Of a stretch of DNA of 64,000 nt, positions 26,254 through 35,637 are shown one piece after another. Positions within the stretch are counted from its first letter, which is position 1. Every line of letters starts with the position of its first letter. The position numbers were made by a program, and so were the translations under genes. Source of the stretch: Pseudomonas weihenstephanensis (lineage in GTDB: Bacteria; Pseudomonadota; Gammaproteobacteria; Pseudomonadales; Pseudomonadaceae); the NCBI RefSeq assembly GCF_001043055.1, contig NZ_JYLF01000010.1, forward strand, positions 90,468-154,467, given 5' to 3'. The notes beneath the pieces were generated by a model. That model saw only the letters and a list, made by a program, of their open reading frames with translations. It made no database searches and was not told where the DNA came from.

Positions 26254-29178
26254 TTACTCGCTGTCCAGGTGCAACGGTGAAATCACCCGACCATCACTTT
26301 CAGCTTCGCCCAAAGTTGCGTCCACAAAGTACACGCGCTCATCTGCCAATTGGCCTTTGTCCACCAAGAAGTCCTTGATGCTACTGGCGCGGTCTTGACC
26401 TAGTTGGCGCAACAGCACTTCGCTTTTGCTCCAGAATTCGATCAGTGCGTCACTCATCTTTTTCGCACGTTCGTCACGGCTCAATTTAGCCCACTCAGCT
26501 GGCGGCTGCTGTTTCAGGCGTGTGCGGTAGATACCTTCAAGCAATGGGCCTTTTTCATCATCCGGCACTTTCAGCAATGAAGCCTGTGCTGGCACTTTGT
26601 CGCCTCGGCGTTGCAGGATTTTGTAGTAGTTGTATTGGTATTCGCGTTCCAGGCGTTCTTGCGCAATGAGCGGGCCGTCGCTGCTTTGTGCGGCCGTGCC
26701 TTCGATCTCAAGGCGCAGCGCCGGGCGTTCTTTGAGCGCAGCGGCCAGTGTGGTCAGCGCTTTTTGCGCATCTGGGCTCAGCTCGCTCGAACCTGGTGCG
26801 AAGGAAACGGTACCCAGGTCTTCAGCGCCACCGCCGCTGATCAGTCCGCCAATGAACTTGAAGGGGGCCTGAGCGGCACGCAGCACAAGGTTGCGCAAGG
26901 TTTGCCAAACAATTGGCATCACGCTGAATTGCGGGTTGTTCAAATCGCCCGTGACGGGCAGTTCGATGGAGATTTTGCCGTCGGTGTCCTTGAGCAAAGC
27001 AATCGCGAGTTTGATCGGCAGATCCACGGCATCCGGGCTGTCGACTTTTTCGCCCAGTTGCAATTGCTCGACCACCAATTTGTTCTCGGCCTTGAGCTGC
27101 CCCTTGGTGATCAAGTAGTGCAGGTCCAGATTCAGGCGGCCCTTGCGGATGCGGTAGCCCGCAAATTTACCCGAGTAAGGCGTCAGGGTCGTCAGCTCGA
27201 CGCGCTTGAAACTGGTGGCAATATCCAGACTGGCCATCGGGTCGAAAGGGTTGACGCTGCCTTTGATCGTCACGGGTGCATACCGGTCGACTTTACCTGC
27301 GATGTTGACGCTCGCCGGTTTGGCTTGTCGGCTGTCGATGGTACCGATCTGCCCGTTGAGTTGTTGAATGGCAGTGGCGAAGTTGGGCGTCAGGCTGAAG
27401 TCTGCGAAGTTGGCCGAACCGTCATTGATCGCGATGCCTCCCACATGAATGCCCAATGGTTTTTCTTTGCTGGCGGCGGGTTTTGTCGCGTTTTTGGCGC
27501 CCGTGTTGGCGGGTTGTGGGATCAGCAGGTCATCAATGTTGGTGGTGCGATCATCGTTGATCATGAAGCGCACGTACGGTTGCGCCAGGTTGACCTTGGC
27601 AATCGACAGGCTGTCACCGTGCTGGTAATTCAAGTTCTCCAGTACCAGACGTTGCCACTTGAGAAAATCGCGGTTTTTGAGGGTGTCGAGTGTGTGCAGT
27701 TGGTCGACCCGTGCCTTGCCCTCCACGCTGAAAGCGAGTGGCTCGACGCTTTTCAGATTGACTGCCAGATCGCTGCCCAACATGCCGCTGCGCAGTTCCA
27801 GGCGAATAAAGGGGTCGATGTAAGCCTGCGCGACGCGCAGGTCGATGTCTTGGGTGGTGACGTTGAGCTTGGCACTGATCGGGCTTAGATTGACCTCGCC
27901 GCTGGCAGTGAGCTTGCCTTGCTTGCCAATCCCGGTGTCGAGTTTCAGGTTGAAAGGTGACTGATTGAGGCTGTCGAAGTTTTTCAGGTCCAGGTTCAAC
28001 GGGCCAACGTCCAGCGCGACCGGAGTTTTTGGTTCTTTATCTGCCAGATGCACGCGGTAATCGCGTAGCTGCACATCCTTGAGCAACACTTGCCACGGTT
28101 TGCTGGGGGCGACAGGTGCCGGTTTTGGGGCTTCAACGGTGACTGGCCCATCGGCTTTGGATGAGGTTTTGGTCGGTTGGCTGGCAAACAATTTTTGCCA
28201 GTCAAGTTGGCCGTCAGCTTCACGCGTGGCCCAAGTCTCAAGATTTTTGCTGTTGATTTTACCGACCACCACTTGCTGCTTGGCCAGGTCTACGCGGGTA
28301 TCACTGACGTCCAGGCGCTCAAGCCGTGCCAGCGGCCGACCGTCCGGTGCATTGATTTTGAACGGGGCGATACTGGCCGAGGCGTTGCTCAGCACCATTT
28401 CAGTTTCTTTGGACAGATTCAGCGTGTAGTCGGTCCTGAAGTTCAGCACCCCGTCTTCCAGTACCAGCGGTAGGGCGTCTCGCACATAGGGCCACCAGAC
28501 TTTCATCTTGCCGTCAGTCACTTTGAGCGTGCCTTCGGATGCAATGGGCACCAGGCTCAAGGTGCCGGTCCAGTCAATGCGGCCGCCTTCTGGCCCGGCC
28601 GCCACTAAGGTCATGTCAGCGTTGTCATCGGGCAGCGTGCTGAGGTTTTTCAGTTCCAGATCCATTGAGTCATACAAAAACTCGATCGGCTCGCTTGGGC
28701 GCAAGTCAGCAAAATGCAGGTAGCCGCCCGCCAGACCGATGCGGTCGATACGCAAGGGGAAGGGGTTGCTGTCAGGTGTCTGGGGCGCAGGTTCGCTGGC
28801 AGGTAACGTGAACAATTGGGTCAGGTTCAGTGTGCCGTCCTTGCTGAACAACAGCTGCGTCTTGGGTTTGTCCAGTTGCACGTCTGCCAGGTGCAAGGCT
28901 TTTGTCCACAGGCTGTCGGCTTGCACGTTGGTGTACAGTCGCTCGAAGCCTACTTGCTCCTTGCCCGGCTCACCGACCTTGAACCCCCACAGTGTCAGCT
29001 CCAGACTGAACGGGTTGAACTCCAATCGGTCGAGCCTGGCGGGCACGGTGGCGTAGTTGGCCAACTGCTGGTTGATGATGCGTAAGCCTATGCCGGGCAG
29101 GATCAAAAAACCCAGCAAGCTATAAAGTGCGAGGGCAGTCAGCACGGCGCCAATGGCGCGAATCAATCCTTTGGGCAT
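26254..29178 (-). CDS. DUF748 / AsmA-like large envelope protein
   Basis: 974 residues. One N-terminal membrane helix (about 7-30, ALYSLLGFLILPGIGL), then a very long periplasmic part made of beta-rich AsmA/DUF748 repeats with typical phrases such as LDRLEFNPFSLELTLWGFKV, LALDVGPLNLDLKNF and VNIAGKVDRYAPVTIKGSVNPF. A C-terminal segment (from about 830, VSFAPGSSELSPDAQKALTTLAAAL) resembles an OmpA-like peptidoglycan-binding start. AsmA-superfamily proteins (TamB, YhdP) form hydrophobic grooves linking inner and outer membranes and move phospholipid or aid assembly; the same type of role is likely here but unproven. It stands alone between a convergent gene and a same-strand methyltransferase gene. 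Confidence 0.85.
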   Translation of the reverse strand: MPKGLIRAIGAVLTALALYSLLGFLILPGIGLRIINQQLANYATVPARLDRLEFNPFSLELTLWGFKVGEPGKEQVGFERLYTNVQADSLWTKALHLADVQLDKPKTQLLFSKDGTLNLTQLFTLPASEPAPQTPDSNPFPLRIDRIGLAGGYLHFADLRPSEPIEFLYDSMDLELKNLSTLPDDNADMTLVAAGPEGGRIDWTGTLSLVPIASEGTLKVTDGKMKVWWPYVRDALPLVLEDGVLNFRTDYTLNLSKETEMVLSNASASIAPFKINAPDGRPLARLERLDVSDTRVDLAKQQVVVGKINSKNLETWATREADGQLDWQKLFASQPTKTSSKADGPVTVEAPKPAPVAPSKPWQVLLKDVQLRDYRVHLADKEPKTPVALDVGPLNLDLKNFDSLNQSPFNLKLDTGIGKQGKLTASGEVNLSPISAKLNVTTQDIDLRVAQAYIDPFIRLELRSGMLGSDLAVNLKSVEPLAFSVEGKARVDQLHTLDTLKNRDFLKWQRLVLENLNYQHGDSLSIAKVNLAQPYVRFMINDDRTTNIDDLLIPQPANTGAKNATKPAASKEKPLGIHVGGIAINDGSANFADFSLTPNFATAIQQLNGQIGTIDSRQAKPASVNIAGKVDRYAPVTIKGSVNPFDPMASLDIATSFKRVELTTLTPYSGKFAGYRIRKGRLNLDLHYLITKGQLKAENKLVVEQLQLGEKVDSPDAVDLPIKLAIALLKDTDGKISIELPVTGDLNNPQFSVMPIVWQTLRNLVLRAAQAPFKFIGGLISGGGAEDLGTVSFAPGSSELSPDAQKALTTLAAALKERPALRLEIEGTAAQSSDGPLIAQERLEREYQYNYYKILQRRGDKVPAQASLLKVPDDEKGPLLEGIYRTRLKQQPPAEWAKLSRDERAKKMSDALIEFWSKSEVLLRQLGQDRASSIKDFLVDKGQLADERVYFVDATLGEAESDGRVISPLHLDSE

Positions 29179-29289
29179 GTGAGGCGTCGTCTATAACAGT
29201 CGGGAGTGCCTTGGAGTATGGCACGCGATTCTGGTTCCGAGACGATCGCCTTATTTTTAGTAGGACTTTTTGCGTGTGAGATTAGGCGC

Positions 29290-30303
29290 TTAGAACTGTA
29301 GGATCAGCGTCTTTAGTGGCGGCTGCTGGTCCATTGACGGAAAGTCGCTGGCCGGATTCAGCACTTGCCAGTCCCGAACAGGGCGGCCGGCTTTTTCAGC
29401 ACAGCGCAGGACTTGCTCGCGCCAGTCGTCCATGCTGACTTTCGCCAGATTATTGCAACAGATCAGCACGCCATCCGGCGCGGTGGCCAATACCGCGGGT
29501 TTGAGCAGGCTTTGATAGTCGCGCAACAGGTCTACCGTGCCGAAAGCACTCTTGGCCCACGCGGGAGGGTCCAGCAGCACCAGGTCGTATTCACGCTGAT
29601 CCATGCGCGGGTAAGCGGGCAGCTTGTGGCGACGCTGGATAATCGGCAACCCCGCCAGTTGGCGAATGGCAGCGAAATAGTCGGATTGCACAAACTTCAT
29701 CGGGGGCAATTCGGGATTTAGCAGCCCGTTTTCGCGTCCGACCGCCAAGTTGCCTTCAGCAAAGTCCAGATTGCAGACCTCGCTTGCGCCGCCTGCCGCA
29801 GCGCTTAAGCCAACGCCACAGGTGTAGGCGAACAAGTTAAGCACGCGCTTGCCGGCGCTGTGCTGCTTGACCCAGCCGCGCGCGTTGCGCAGGTCGAGAA
29901 ACAGCAGTGGGTCTTGCCCCGCGTGACGGCCGCGCACACGGTACTTCAGGCCCCACTCGTGGCCGATCATGTCCGCCAATGCGGCGTCTTCGGCGCGGTA
30001 GACGGTGTCTTCGCGATCAATACGTGAATTGCCCTGTGAGCGGTCGTTGTAGACCAGCAGCAGTTCCAGGCCCAAGTGCCGATTGATTGCTTCATGCAAT
30101 TGCAGCAAATCACCGCGCTCAAGGCGCTGGTGAAAGCTTTGCACCAGCAGTTGCGGGCCGTAGCGGTCGATAGTCAGACCGCCAGCGCCTTCCTGGCTGC
30201 CGTGGAACAGGCGATAACAGTCAGTGCCTTGAGCGTGCAGCTCGGCCAGCAAGTCGTGACGGTTATCGAGGGCGGCGCGCAGCGCCTGATTCAAGGAAGA
30301 CAT
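29290..30303 (-). CDS. Class I SAM-dependent methyltransferase, RlmI/RlmK-like
   Basis: 337 residues. After an N-terminal region (about 1-145, GGLTIDRYGPQLLVQSFH) comes a Rossmann methyltransferase domain with motif I LNLFAYTCGVGLSAAAGGA, motif II containing NLDFAEGNL and motif IV VLLDPPAWAKS. This architecture is that of rRNA cytosine-5 or guanine-N2 methyltransferases of the RlmI/RlmK group, so an rRNA base is the likely substrate; the exact position cannot be told from sequence. The start is followed by a region with REP-like repeats. Confidence 0.82.
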   Translation of the reverse strand: MSSLNQALRAALDNRHDLLAELHAQGTDCYRLFHGSQEGAGGLTIDRYGPQLLVQSFHQRLERGDLLQLHEAINRHLGLELLLVYNDRSQGNSRIDREDTVYRAEDAALADMIGHEWGLKYRVRGRHAGQDPLLFLDLRNARGWVKQHSAGKRVLNLFAYTCGVGLSAAAGGASEVCNLDFAEGNLAVGRENGLLNPELPPMKFVQSDYFAAIRQLAGLPIIQRRHKLPAYPRMDQREYDLVLLDPPAWAKSAFGTVDLLRDYQSLLKPAVLATAPDGVLICCNNLAKVSMDDWREQVLRCAEKAGRPVRDWQVLNPASDFPSMDQQPPLKTLILQF

Positions 30304-30445
30304 GCGTTGCGCCTTGGGGGACAGATAGGGCGCGCGAGTTTAACAGAACCGCGTGAAGGTTTATGGTTGCGCACAGCCTCATCGGGCTGGCTACGCTGTT
30401 CGAATAGACGCTATCGAGGCGTAAAAGGACGTGCTGTTGGTGTGT

Positions 30446-30590
30446 GTAGCAGTTGCCGAGGGCAAAGCCGTCGCCCTGCCTTAGAAAACGGTATTGCGGG
30501 TACATCGCGCACATGGAATTTACGACGGTTTTGCCGCCGGACGCAGCCTCGCATCACCCGTCAGCGCTATGGCTATAGGTATGCGAGGCT
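30446..30590. repeat. REP-type inverted repeat doublet
   Basis: GGCAAAGCCGTCG (30461-30473) recurs inverted as CGACGGTTTTGCC (30523-30535) with one mismatch. The left unit is preceded by GTAGCAGTTGCCGAG and the right unit, read on the minus strand, is preceded by GCGAGGCTGCGTCC. These are forms of a dispersed Pseudomonas extragenic repeat; a related unit is at 44828. An outer 10-bp inverted pair, AGCCTCGCAT / ATGCGAGGCT, spans 30545-30590. The 306-base gap between the methyltransferase and thiolase genes holds nothing else. Confidence 0.6.
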
Positions 30591-30609
30591 TTACACCCTT
30601 AGGTGGCCA

Positions 30610-31791
30610 TTATTCGCGTTCGAGCGCCAGAGCTACACCCTGGCCACCGCCAATGCACAAAGTGGCGAGGCCTTTTTTAGCGTCACGCTTGAGCATTTCG
30701 TGGAGCAGGGTGACCAGAATCCTACAACCCGACGCGCCAATCGGATGACCAATGGCAATTGCCCCTCCGTTGACGTTGACCTTGTTCGCGTCCCAATCCA
30801 GCGCTTTGCCGACCGACAAGGCTTGCGCCGCGAAGGCTTCGTTGGCTTCGATCAGGTCCAGTTGAGCCAGCGTCCAGCCTGCTTTAGTCAGGCAGCGTTG
30901 AGTCGCGCTCACGGGACCAATGCCCATGATGGCCGGGTCTACACCGGCGTTGGCGTAGGCCGCGATTTTAGCCAGTACCGGTAAACCCAGCTCACGGGCT
31001 TTGGTCGCACTCATCAGCATGACGGCGGCTGCACCATCATTGAGTGAGGAGGCATTACCTGCTGTGACAGATCCGTCTTTTTTGAACGCAGGTCTAAGCT
31101 TGGCCAGCGATTCGGCCGTCGTGCCCGCGCGCGGTTGTTCGTCTGTGGCAAACTCGATCGGATCACCTTTGCGTTGCGGGATCAAAATCGGCGTGATTTC
31201 GTCCACAAAGCGCCCGGTTTCAATGGCTTCGATGGCTTTGCGCTGCGAGGCGGCGGCAAAGGCATCCTGGTCTTCGCGACTGATGCCGTACTTATCCACA
31301 AGGTTCTCTGCGGTGATGCCCATGTGGTAATCATTGAATGCATCCCACAGGCCATCGCTGATCATGGTGTCGACGATTTGGCTATGGCCCATGCGCAGGC
31401 CGGTTCGGGCGCCGGGCACGATGTAGTTGGACAGGCTCATGTTTTCCTGGCCGCCGGCGATGATCACGTCAGCGTCGCCACAACGGATGGCCTGGGCAGC
31501 CAAATGCAGCGCTTTGAGCCCGGAGCCGCAGACTTTGTTGAGCGTCATTGCTGGCACGGCAAATGGCAGTCCGGCCTTGATTGCTGCCTGGCGTGCCGGG
31601 TTTTGACCTGCACCCGCGGTGAGGACTTGCCCCATGATGACTTCATCGACCTGTGCACCCTCCAGACCGGTTTTTTCGAGCAGTTGGCGAATGACCGCGG
31701 CGCCCAAGTCGACAGCAGGTACATGGGCCAGTGAGCCTTGAAAGCTGCCGACGGCAGTGCGGGTAGCGGCAACGATGACAACGTCTTGCAT
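30610..31791 (-). CDS. Acetyl-CoA C-acetyltransferase (thiolase)
   Basis: Biosynthetic-type thiolase that condenses two acetyl-CoA to acetoacetyl-CoA, or the reverse. 393 residues, standard. Acyl-accepting Cys88 in NKVCGSGLKA, His in NVNGGAIAIGHPIGASG, and second Cys in LCIGGGQG are present. The ATG at 31791 (MQDVVIVAATRTAVG) is the family start; extensions upstream are not conserved. No CoA-transferase or polyhydroxybutyrate genes lie alongside, so whether it serves acetoacetate, amino acid or fatty acid metabolism is open (atoB/phaA-type). Confidence 0.92.
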   Translation of the reverse strand: MQDVVIVAATRTAVGSFQGSLAHVPAVDLGAAVIRQLLEKTGLEGAQVDEVIMGQVLTAGAGQNPARQAAIKAGLPFAVPAMTLNKVCGSGLKALHLAAQAIRCGDADVIIAGGQENMSLSNYIVPGARTGLRMGHSQIVDTMISDGLWDAFNDYHMGITAENLVDKYGISREDQDAFAAASQRKAIEAIETGRFVDEITPILIPQRKGDPIEFATDEQPRAGTTAESLAKLRPAFKKDGSVTAGNASSLNDGAAAVMLMSATKARELGLPVLAKIAAYANAGVDPAIMGIGPVSATQRCLTKAGWTLAQLDLIEANEAFAAQALSVGKALDWDANKVNVNGGAIAIGHPIGASGCRILVTLLHEMLKRDAKKGLATLCIGGGQGVALALERE

Positions 31792-31932
31792 AGCGGGAGT
31801 CCTGATTATTATTGGAGAGGCCGCGTCAGACGCAGCGGTAGGAATCAAGCGGCATGGTGGCATACAAATAGCGGCATCGTCTCGTCACGGCTGGCGCACA
31901 GAGATGAGCGTCCTTGTGTGATGGCACGGCGG

Positions 31933-32808
31933 TTACCCACCGTACCGGCTCATGCGTCGCTGCGCCCTTTGCACTGAGCCATTGCGCACTGCCCAGCGCA
32001 GAACCGGCGCGGTGCTGTTGACTGTGGCGCGGATCAGCGTGCGTGTCGGCGGACGTTGATGAAGCCCCAGCTGATCGCTGGCCCAGTCGGGTAGCAAGTC
32101 GATGCCGGCTTGCATCATCAGCGCGGCAAATGGTTTGGCCAGCAAACTGGGCGCCGGGGCGTTGAGCAACAGGCGAATCACTTCATGGCTGCGCTCATCA
32201 CACAGCAACTGCGGGCGTATGGCTTGCAGGTAGTCGGCGATGTGCTGGCGTGAGCGGGGCACGTCTGTGGCCCCCAGGCGTTCGGCGACCACGGCAATTT
32301 CGTCGTAGTAACGGTCTTGATCGGCTGGGGACAAATCCGGATTGCGATAGCGCAAATGAGCGGCAAGGAAGTTACTGACTTCCGCCACATGCACCCACGT
32401 CAGTAATTGCGGGTCACTGGCAGCATAGGGACGGCCGTCAAGTCCGGTGCCGGTCACTTGCAGGTGAATGCTGCGTACTTTGTCGATCAGCCAGTCGGCA
32501 TCGCCTGAGGAGCCAAAGGTGGTGCCAGAGATGAACTGGCCAGTGCGACGCAATCGCCCCAGCATGTCGAGTCTGAAATTGGAGTGATCCCACACCCCGG
32601 CCAGTGCCAGAGGATGCAAGGCTTGCAGCATTAGGGCGCTGATGCCACCGATCAGCATGCTGGTGAAATCACCGTGTACTTGCCAACTGATGGAGTCGGG
32701 GCCGAACAGACCGGGGTCGCCCTTGGGGTTTTCGAGGTCGAGCTGGCCGAGCGAAAGGCCGGTCAGACTCATGATTTGGCGTTCGATGGGGCGGCGGATA
32801 AATTCCAT
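31933..32808 (-). CDS. DUF2236 / MpaB-family oxygenase-like protein
   Basis: 291 residues of the DUF2236 family, which includes MpaB-type and latex-clearing-protein-related heme oxygenases. Typical features: DPGLFGPDSISWQVHGDFTSMLIGG near residue 30, ALHPLALAGVWDHSNF and the segment LLTWVHVAEVSNFLAAHLRY with conserved His, candidates for heme contact. The ATG at 32808 is preferred; an earlier ATG at 32859 would overlap the pgi stop. Substrate unknown. It lies 47 bases after pgi on the same strand and may share its transcript. Confidence 0.75.
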   Translation of the reverse strand: MEFIRRPIERQIMSLTGLSLGQLDLENPKGDPGLFGPDSISWQVHGDFTSMLIGGISALMLQALHPLALAGVWDHSNFRLDMLGRLRRTGQFISGTTFGSSGDADWLIDKVRSIHLQVTGTGLDGRPYAASDPQLLTWVHVAEVSNFLAAHLRYRNPDLSPADQDRYYDEIAVVAERLGATDVPRSRQHIADYLQAIRPQLLCDERSHEVIRLLLNAPAPSLLAKPFAALMMQAGIDLLPDWASDQLGLHQRPPTRTLIRATVNSTAPVLRWAVRNGSVQRAQRRMSRYGG

Positions 32809-32855
32809 GGCGTCTCGGTGCCGCCAGCCAGTCGTGAAGACTGGCTGGCGTTCAA

Positions 32856-34520
32856 TCAACCGCGATGGCGACCGCGGAAGTAGTTGATCAGGCCTTGCGT
32901 TGACGCATCATCGGCAGGCTCTTCGAGGCTGCCGGTGAGGCGATAGTAAACGCCTTTGCCCAGTTCTTTGCCCAACTCTACGCCCCACTGGTCGAAGGCG
33001 TTGATGCCCCAGATCACGCTTTGCACGAACACTTTGTGCTCATACAGCGCCACCAGCGCGCCAAGGCGACGCGGGCTGATGCGTTCAACCACCAAGGTGT
33101 TGCTCGGGCGGTTGCCCGGAATCACTTTATGCGGCGCGAGCTTTTGCACGGCGTCTTCGGGCATGCCCTGTTCGCGCAATTCGGCTTCGGCTTCGGCGCG
33201 GGTTTTGCCCAGCATCAGGGCCTGGCTTTGCGACAGGCAGTTGGCATAAAGCCACTGATGGTGGTCGGCGACCGGGTTGAAGCTGACAATCGGCACGATA
33301 AAATCGGCCGGAATCAATTGGGTGCCTTGGTGCAGCAGCTGGTGATACGCATGCTGACCATTGCAGCCCACGCCACCCCAAATCACCGGGCCGGTGTCGG
33401 TGGACACGGGGGTGCCGTCCTGACGCACGCTTTTGCCGTTGGATTCCATGTCCAACTGCTGCAAGTGTTTAGTGATGTTGCGCAGGTAATGGTCGTACGG
33501 CAGGATCGCGTGGCTTTGCGCACCCCAGAAGTTGCCGTACCAAACGCCAAGCGCTGCCATCAACACGGGCATGTTCTGTTCGAACGGGGCGTTCTGGAAG
33601 TGTTGGTCCATGCTGTAGGCGCCGGACAACAGTTCTTTGAAGTTGGACATGCCGATCGCCAGGGCAATTGGCAAGCCGATGGCCGACCACAGCGAATAAC
33701 GCCCACCCACCCAGTCCCACATCGGGAAAATGTTTTCTTCGCGAATACCAAACGCGACCGCGGCCTCGTTGTTGCTCGACACGGCGATGAAGTGGCGATG
33801 CAGTTCAGCTTCCGAACCGCCTTGCGCCAAGTACCACGCGCGGGACGCTTGGGCATTTTTGAGGGTTTCGAGGGTGTTGAACGATTTCGACGACACGATG
33901 AACAGCGTGGTTTCGGCGCGCAGCTTGTGCGACAGCTCGTGGAATTCACTGCCGTCGATGTTCGCCAGGTAATGACAGCGAACGCCTTTTTGCGCGTAGG
34001 ACAACAGCGCTTCGGACACCAGCTCAGGGCCAAGGAACGAGCCGCCGATGCCAATGTTCACGATGTCGGTAATCGGTTTGTCGGTGTAACCGCGCCACAG
34101 GCCTTCGTGGATGCGTCCGACCAGCTCGGTCATCTTGTTCAGGACTTTGTGCACCTCGGGCATGATGTCCGCACCGTTGACCGACAGCTTGTCGGCAACT
34201 GGGCGGCGCAGCGCGGTGTGCAAGGCCGGACGACCTTCGGAGGCATTGACGATCTCCCCCGAGAACAACGATTTGATCGCGCCCTGAAGATCGACTTCGT
34301 TGGCCAGATCGACGAGCAACGAACGGGTTTGGTCAGTGATCAGGTTTTTTGAATAGTCCAAAAACAGCCCGCAGCTGCTCAGGGTGAAATCTTCAAAACG
34401 TTTTGGGTTGCTGTTAAACGCATCGCGCATGCTGAAGTTTTGCATGCTGGCGCGGTGTTGCTTCAACGCTTGCCAAGCGGGCAGAGCGGTAACGTCGTGA
34501 GGAGTGCGGTAGTACGCCAT
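32856..34520 (-). CDS. pgi: Glucose-6-phosphate isomerase
   Basis: Interconverts glucose-6- and fructose-6-phosphate; in pseudomonads it feeds fructose-6-phosphate back to the Entner-Doudoroff cycle. 554 residues, as in P. aeruginosa. Signature DIVNIGIGGSFLGPE, the SKSFNTLET phosphate site, VGGRYSLWSAIGLPIAL, and active-site His in GVGCNGQHAYHQLLHQG are present. ATG at 34520 (MAYYRTPHDVTALPAW) is chosen by homology and a TGCGGAT-type upstream region; the longer reading is not conserved. Unlike P. aeruginosa, no panD lies between pgi and panC. Confidence 0.96.
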   Translation of the reverse strand: MAYYRTPHDVTALPAWQALKQHRASMQNFSMRDAFNSNPKRFEDFTLSSCGLFLDYSKNLITDQTRSLLVDLANEVDLQGAIKSLFSGEIVNASEGRPALHTALRRPVADKLSVNGADIMPEVHKVLNKMTELVGRIHEGLWRGYTDKPITDIVNIGIGGSFLGPELVSEALLSYAQKGVRCHYLANIDGSEFHELSHKLRAETTLFIVSSKSFNTLETLKNAQASRAWYLAQGGSEAELHRHFIAVSSNNEAAVAFGIREENIFPMWDWVGGRYSLWSAIGLPIALAIGMSNFKELLSGAYSMDQHFQNAPFEQNMPVLMAALGVWYGNFWGAQSHAILPYDHYLRNITKHLQQLDMESNGKSVRQDGTPVSTDTGPVIWGGVGCNGQHAYHQLLHQGTQLIPADFIVPIVSFNPVADHHQWLYANCLSQSQALMLGKTRAEAEAELREQGMPEDAVQKLAPHKVIPGNRPSNTLVVERISPRRLGALVALYEHKVFVQSVIWGINAFDQWGVELGKELGKGVYYRLTGSLEEPADDASTQGLINYFRGRHRG

Positions 34521-34776
34521 CGCTGCGGATATCCTTTTTTGCTTGAACTGCCTGTTGGACACTGAAAACCCCGAAACCTCCTGATTAACCTCGGGAGGCA
34601 TCGGTTGACCTGCAAATGCACATCGGACACAAGCAGGGCGATCACATTAACCCTAGTGCCTGCATCTGTCTTGGCTTTGTCTGACGCCGAGCTGTAACTT
34701 TTGTCACGACCGTGTGACGCCAGGTGAATCGTTTCAGTGTTTCTTTATCGGGTGCGGGTGACGCGCAATCTATCAA

Positions 34777-35637
34777 TTAAAGCGTGTTGTCCAGGTTCAG
34801 GTGGATGTTGTCGATCAGGCGCGTAGTGCCCAAGTAGGCCGCGACCAGAATGACCAGATCCCGGTCACTGGTTTGCGCGGGCAGTAACGTCGTTGCGTGG
34901 CGAACTTCCAGATAATCCACTCGCAACCCGATGGCTTCAAGGTGGGCCACCTGTTGGGTCACCAGCGTGGCGTAGTTGCGTTCACCGGCTTTGATGGCGT
35001 CTGCCATTTCGCGCAGGTGGCGATACAGGGCGGGCGCCAAGGCACGCTGCTCTTCATTCAGGTAGCCATTGCGCGAGGACAAGGCCAAACCGTCTTCGGC
35101 GCGTACAGTCGGTTCGCCGATGATTTGGACGGGCATGTTCAGGTCGAGCACCATGGCGCGAATAACGGCCAATTGCTGGTAGTCCTTCTGACCAAAGATC
35201 GCCAGGTCGGGCTGAACCATGTTGAACAGTTTGTTGACGACCGTGGTGACGCCATCGAAATGCCCAGGGCGGCGGCTGCCGCAGAGCTCATTGCTCAATT
35301 GAGCCGCAGTGACGCGGGTTAGCCCCGTCATCCCGTGGGGGTACATTTCATCCACCGTTGGAGCAAACAGCAGGTTACAGCCTGCTTGCAGGAGTGTTTC
35401 CTGATCGGCGGCGAGGGTGCGGGGGTAGGTGTCGAGGTCTTCGTTGGCCCCAAACTGCAGGGGGTTGACGAAAATGCTCGCGACCACGAAATCGACCTGC
35501 TGCGCCGCCTTGCTGACTAGCGCGGCATGGCCGCTGTGCAAGTTGCCCATAGTCGGTACCAGGCCGATTTGTTTGCCTTCGCTACGTGCACGAGCGATGG
35601 CTGCGCGCAACTCGCGAACGGTTTTTACTGTGTTCAT
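34777..35637 (-). CDS. panC: Pantoate-beta-alanine ligase
   Basis: Joins pantoate and beta-alanine with ATP to give pantothenate. 286 residues. The HIGH-type nucleotide motif in PTMGNLHSGHAALV and the ATP-binding GQKDYQQLAVIR and ALSSRNGYL segments are seen. Its ATG overlaps the panB stop (ATGA), so the two are translationally coupled. The usual third partner panD is not adjacent. Confidence 0.97.
   Translation of the reverse strand: MNTVKTVRELRAAIARARSEGKQIGLVPTMGNLHSGHAALVSKAAQQVDFVVASIFVNPLQFGANEDLDTYPRTLAADQETLLQAGCNLLFAPTVDEMYPHGMTGLTRVTAAQLSNELCGSRRPGHFDGVTTVVNKLFNMVQPDLAIFGQKDYQQLAVIRAMVLDLNMPVQIIGEPTVRAEDGLALSSRNGYLNEEQRALAPALYRHLREMADAIKAGERNYATLVTQQVAHLEAIGLRVDYLEVRHATTLLPAQTSDRDLVILVAAYLGTTRLIDNIHLNLDNTL

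Noticed and set aside
33021..34352. 443-codon plus-strand frame inside pgi, and similar long frames in pcnB/folK and the DUF748 gene
   Set aside because: All lie wholly opposite conserved minus-strand genes and have no ribosome binding sites or domains.
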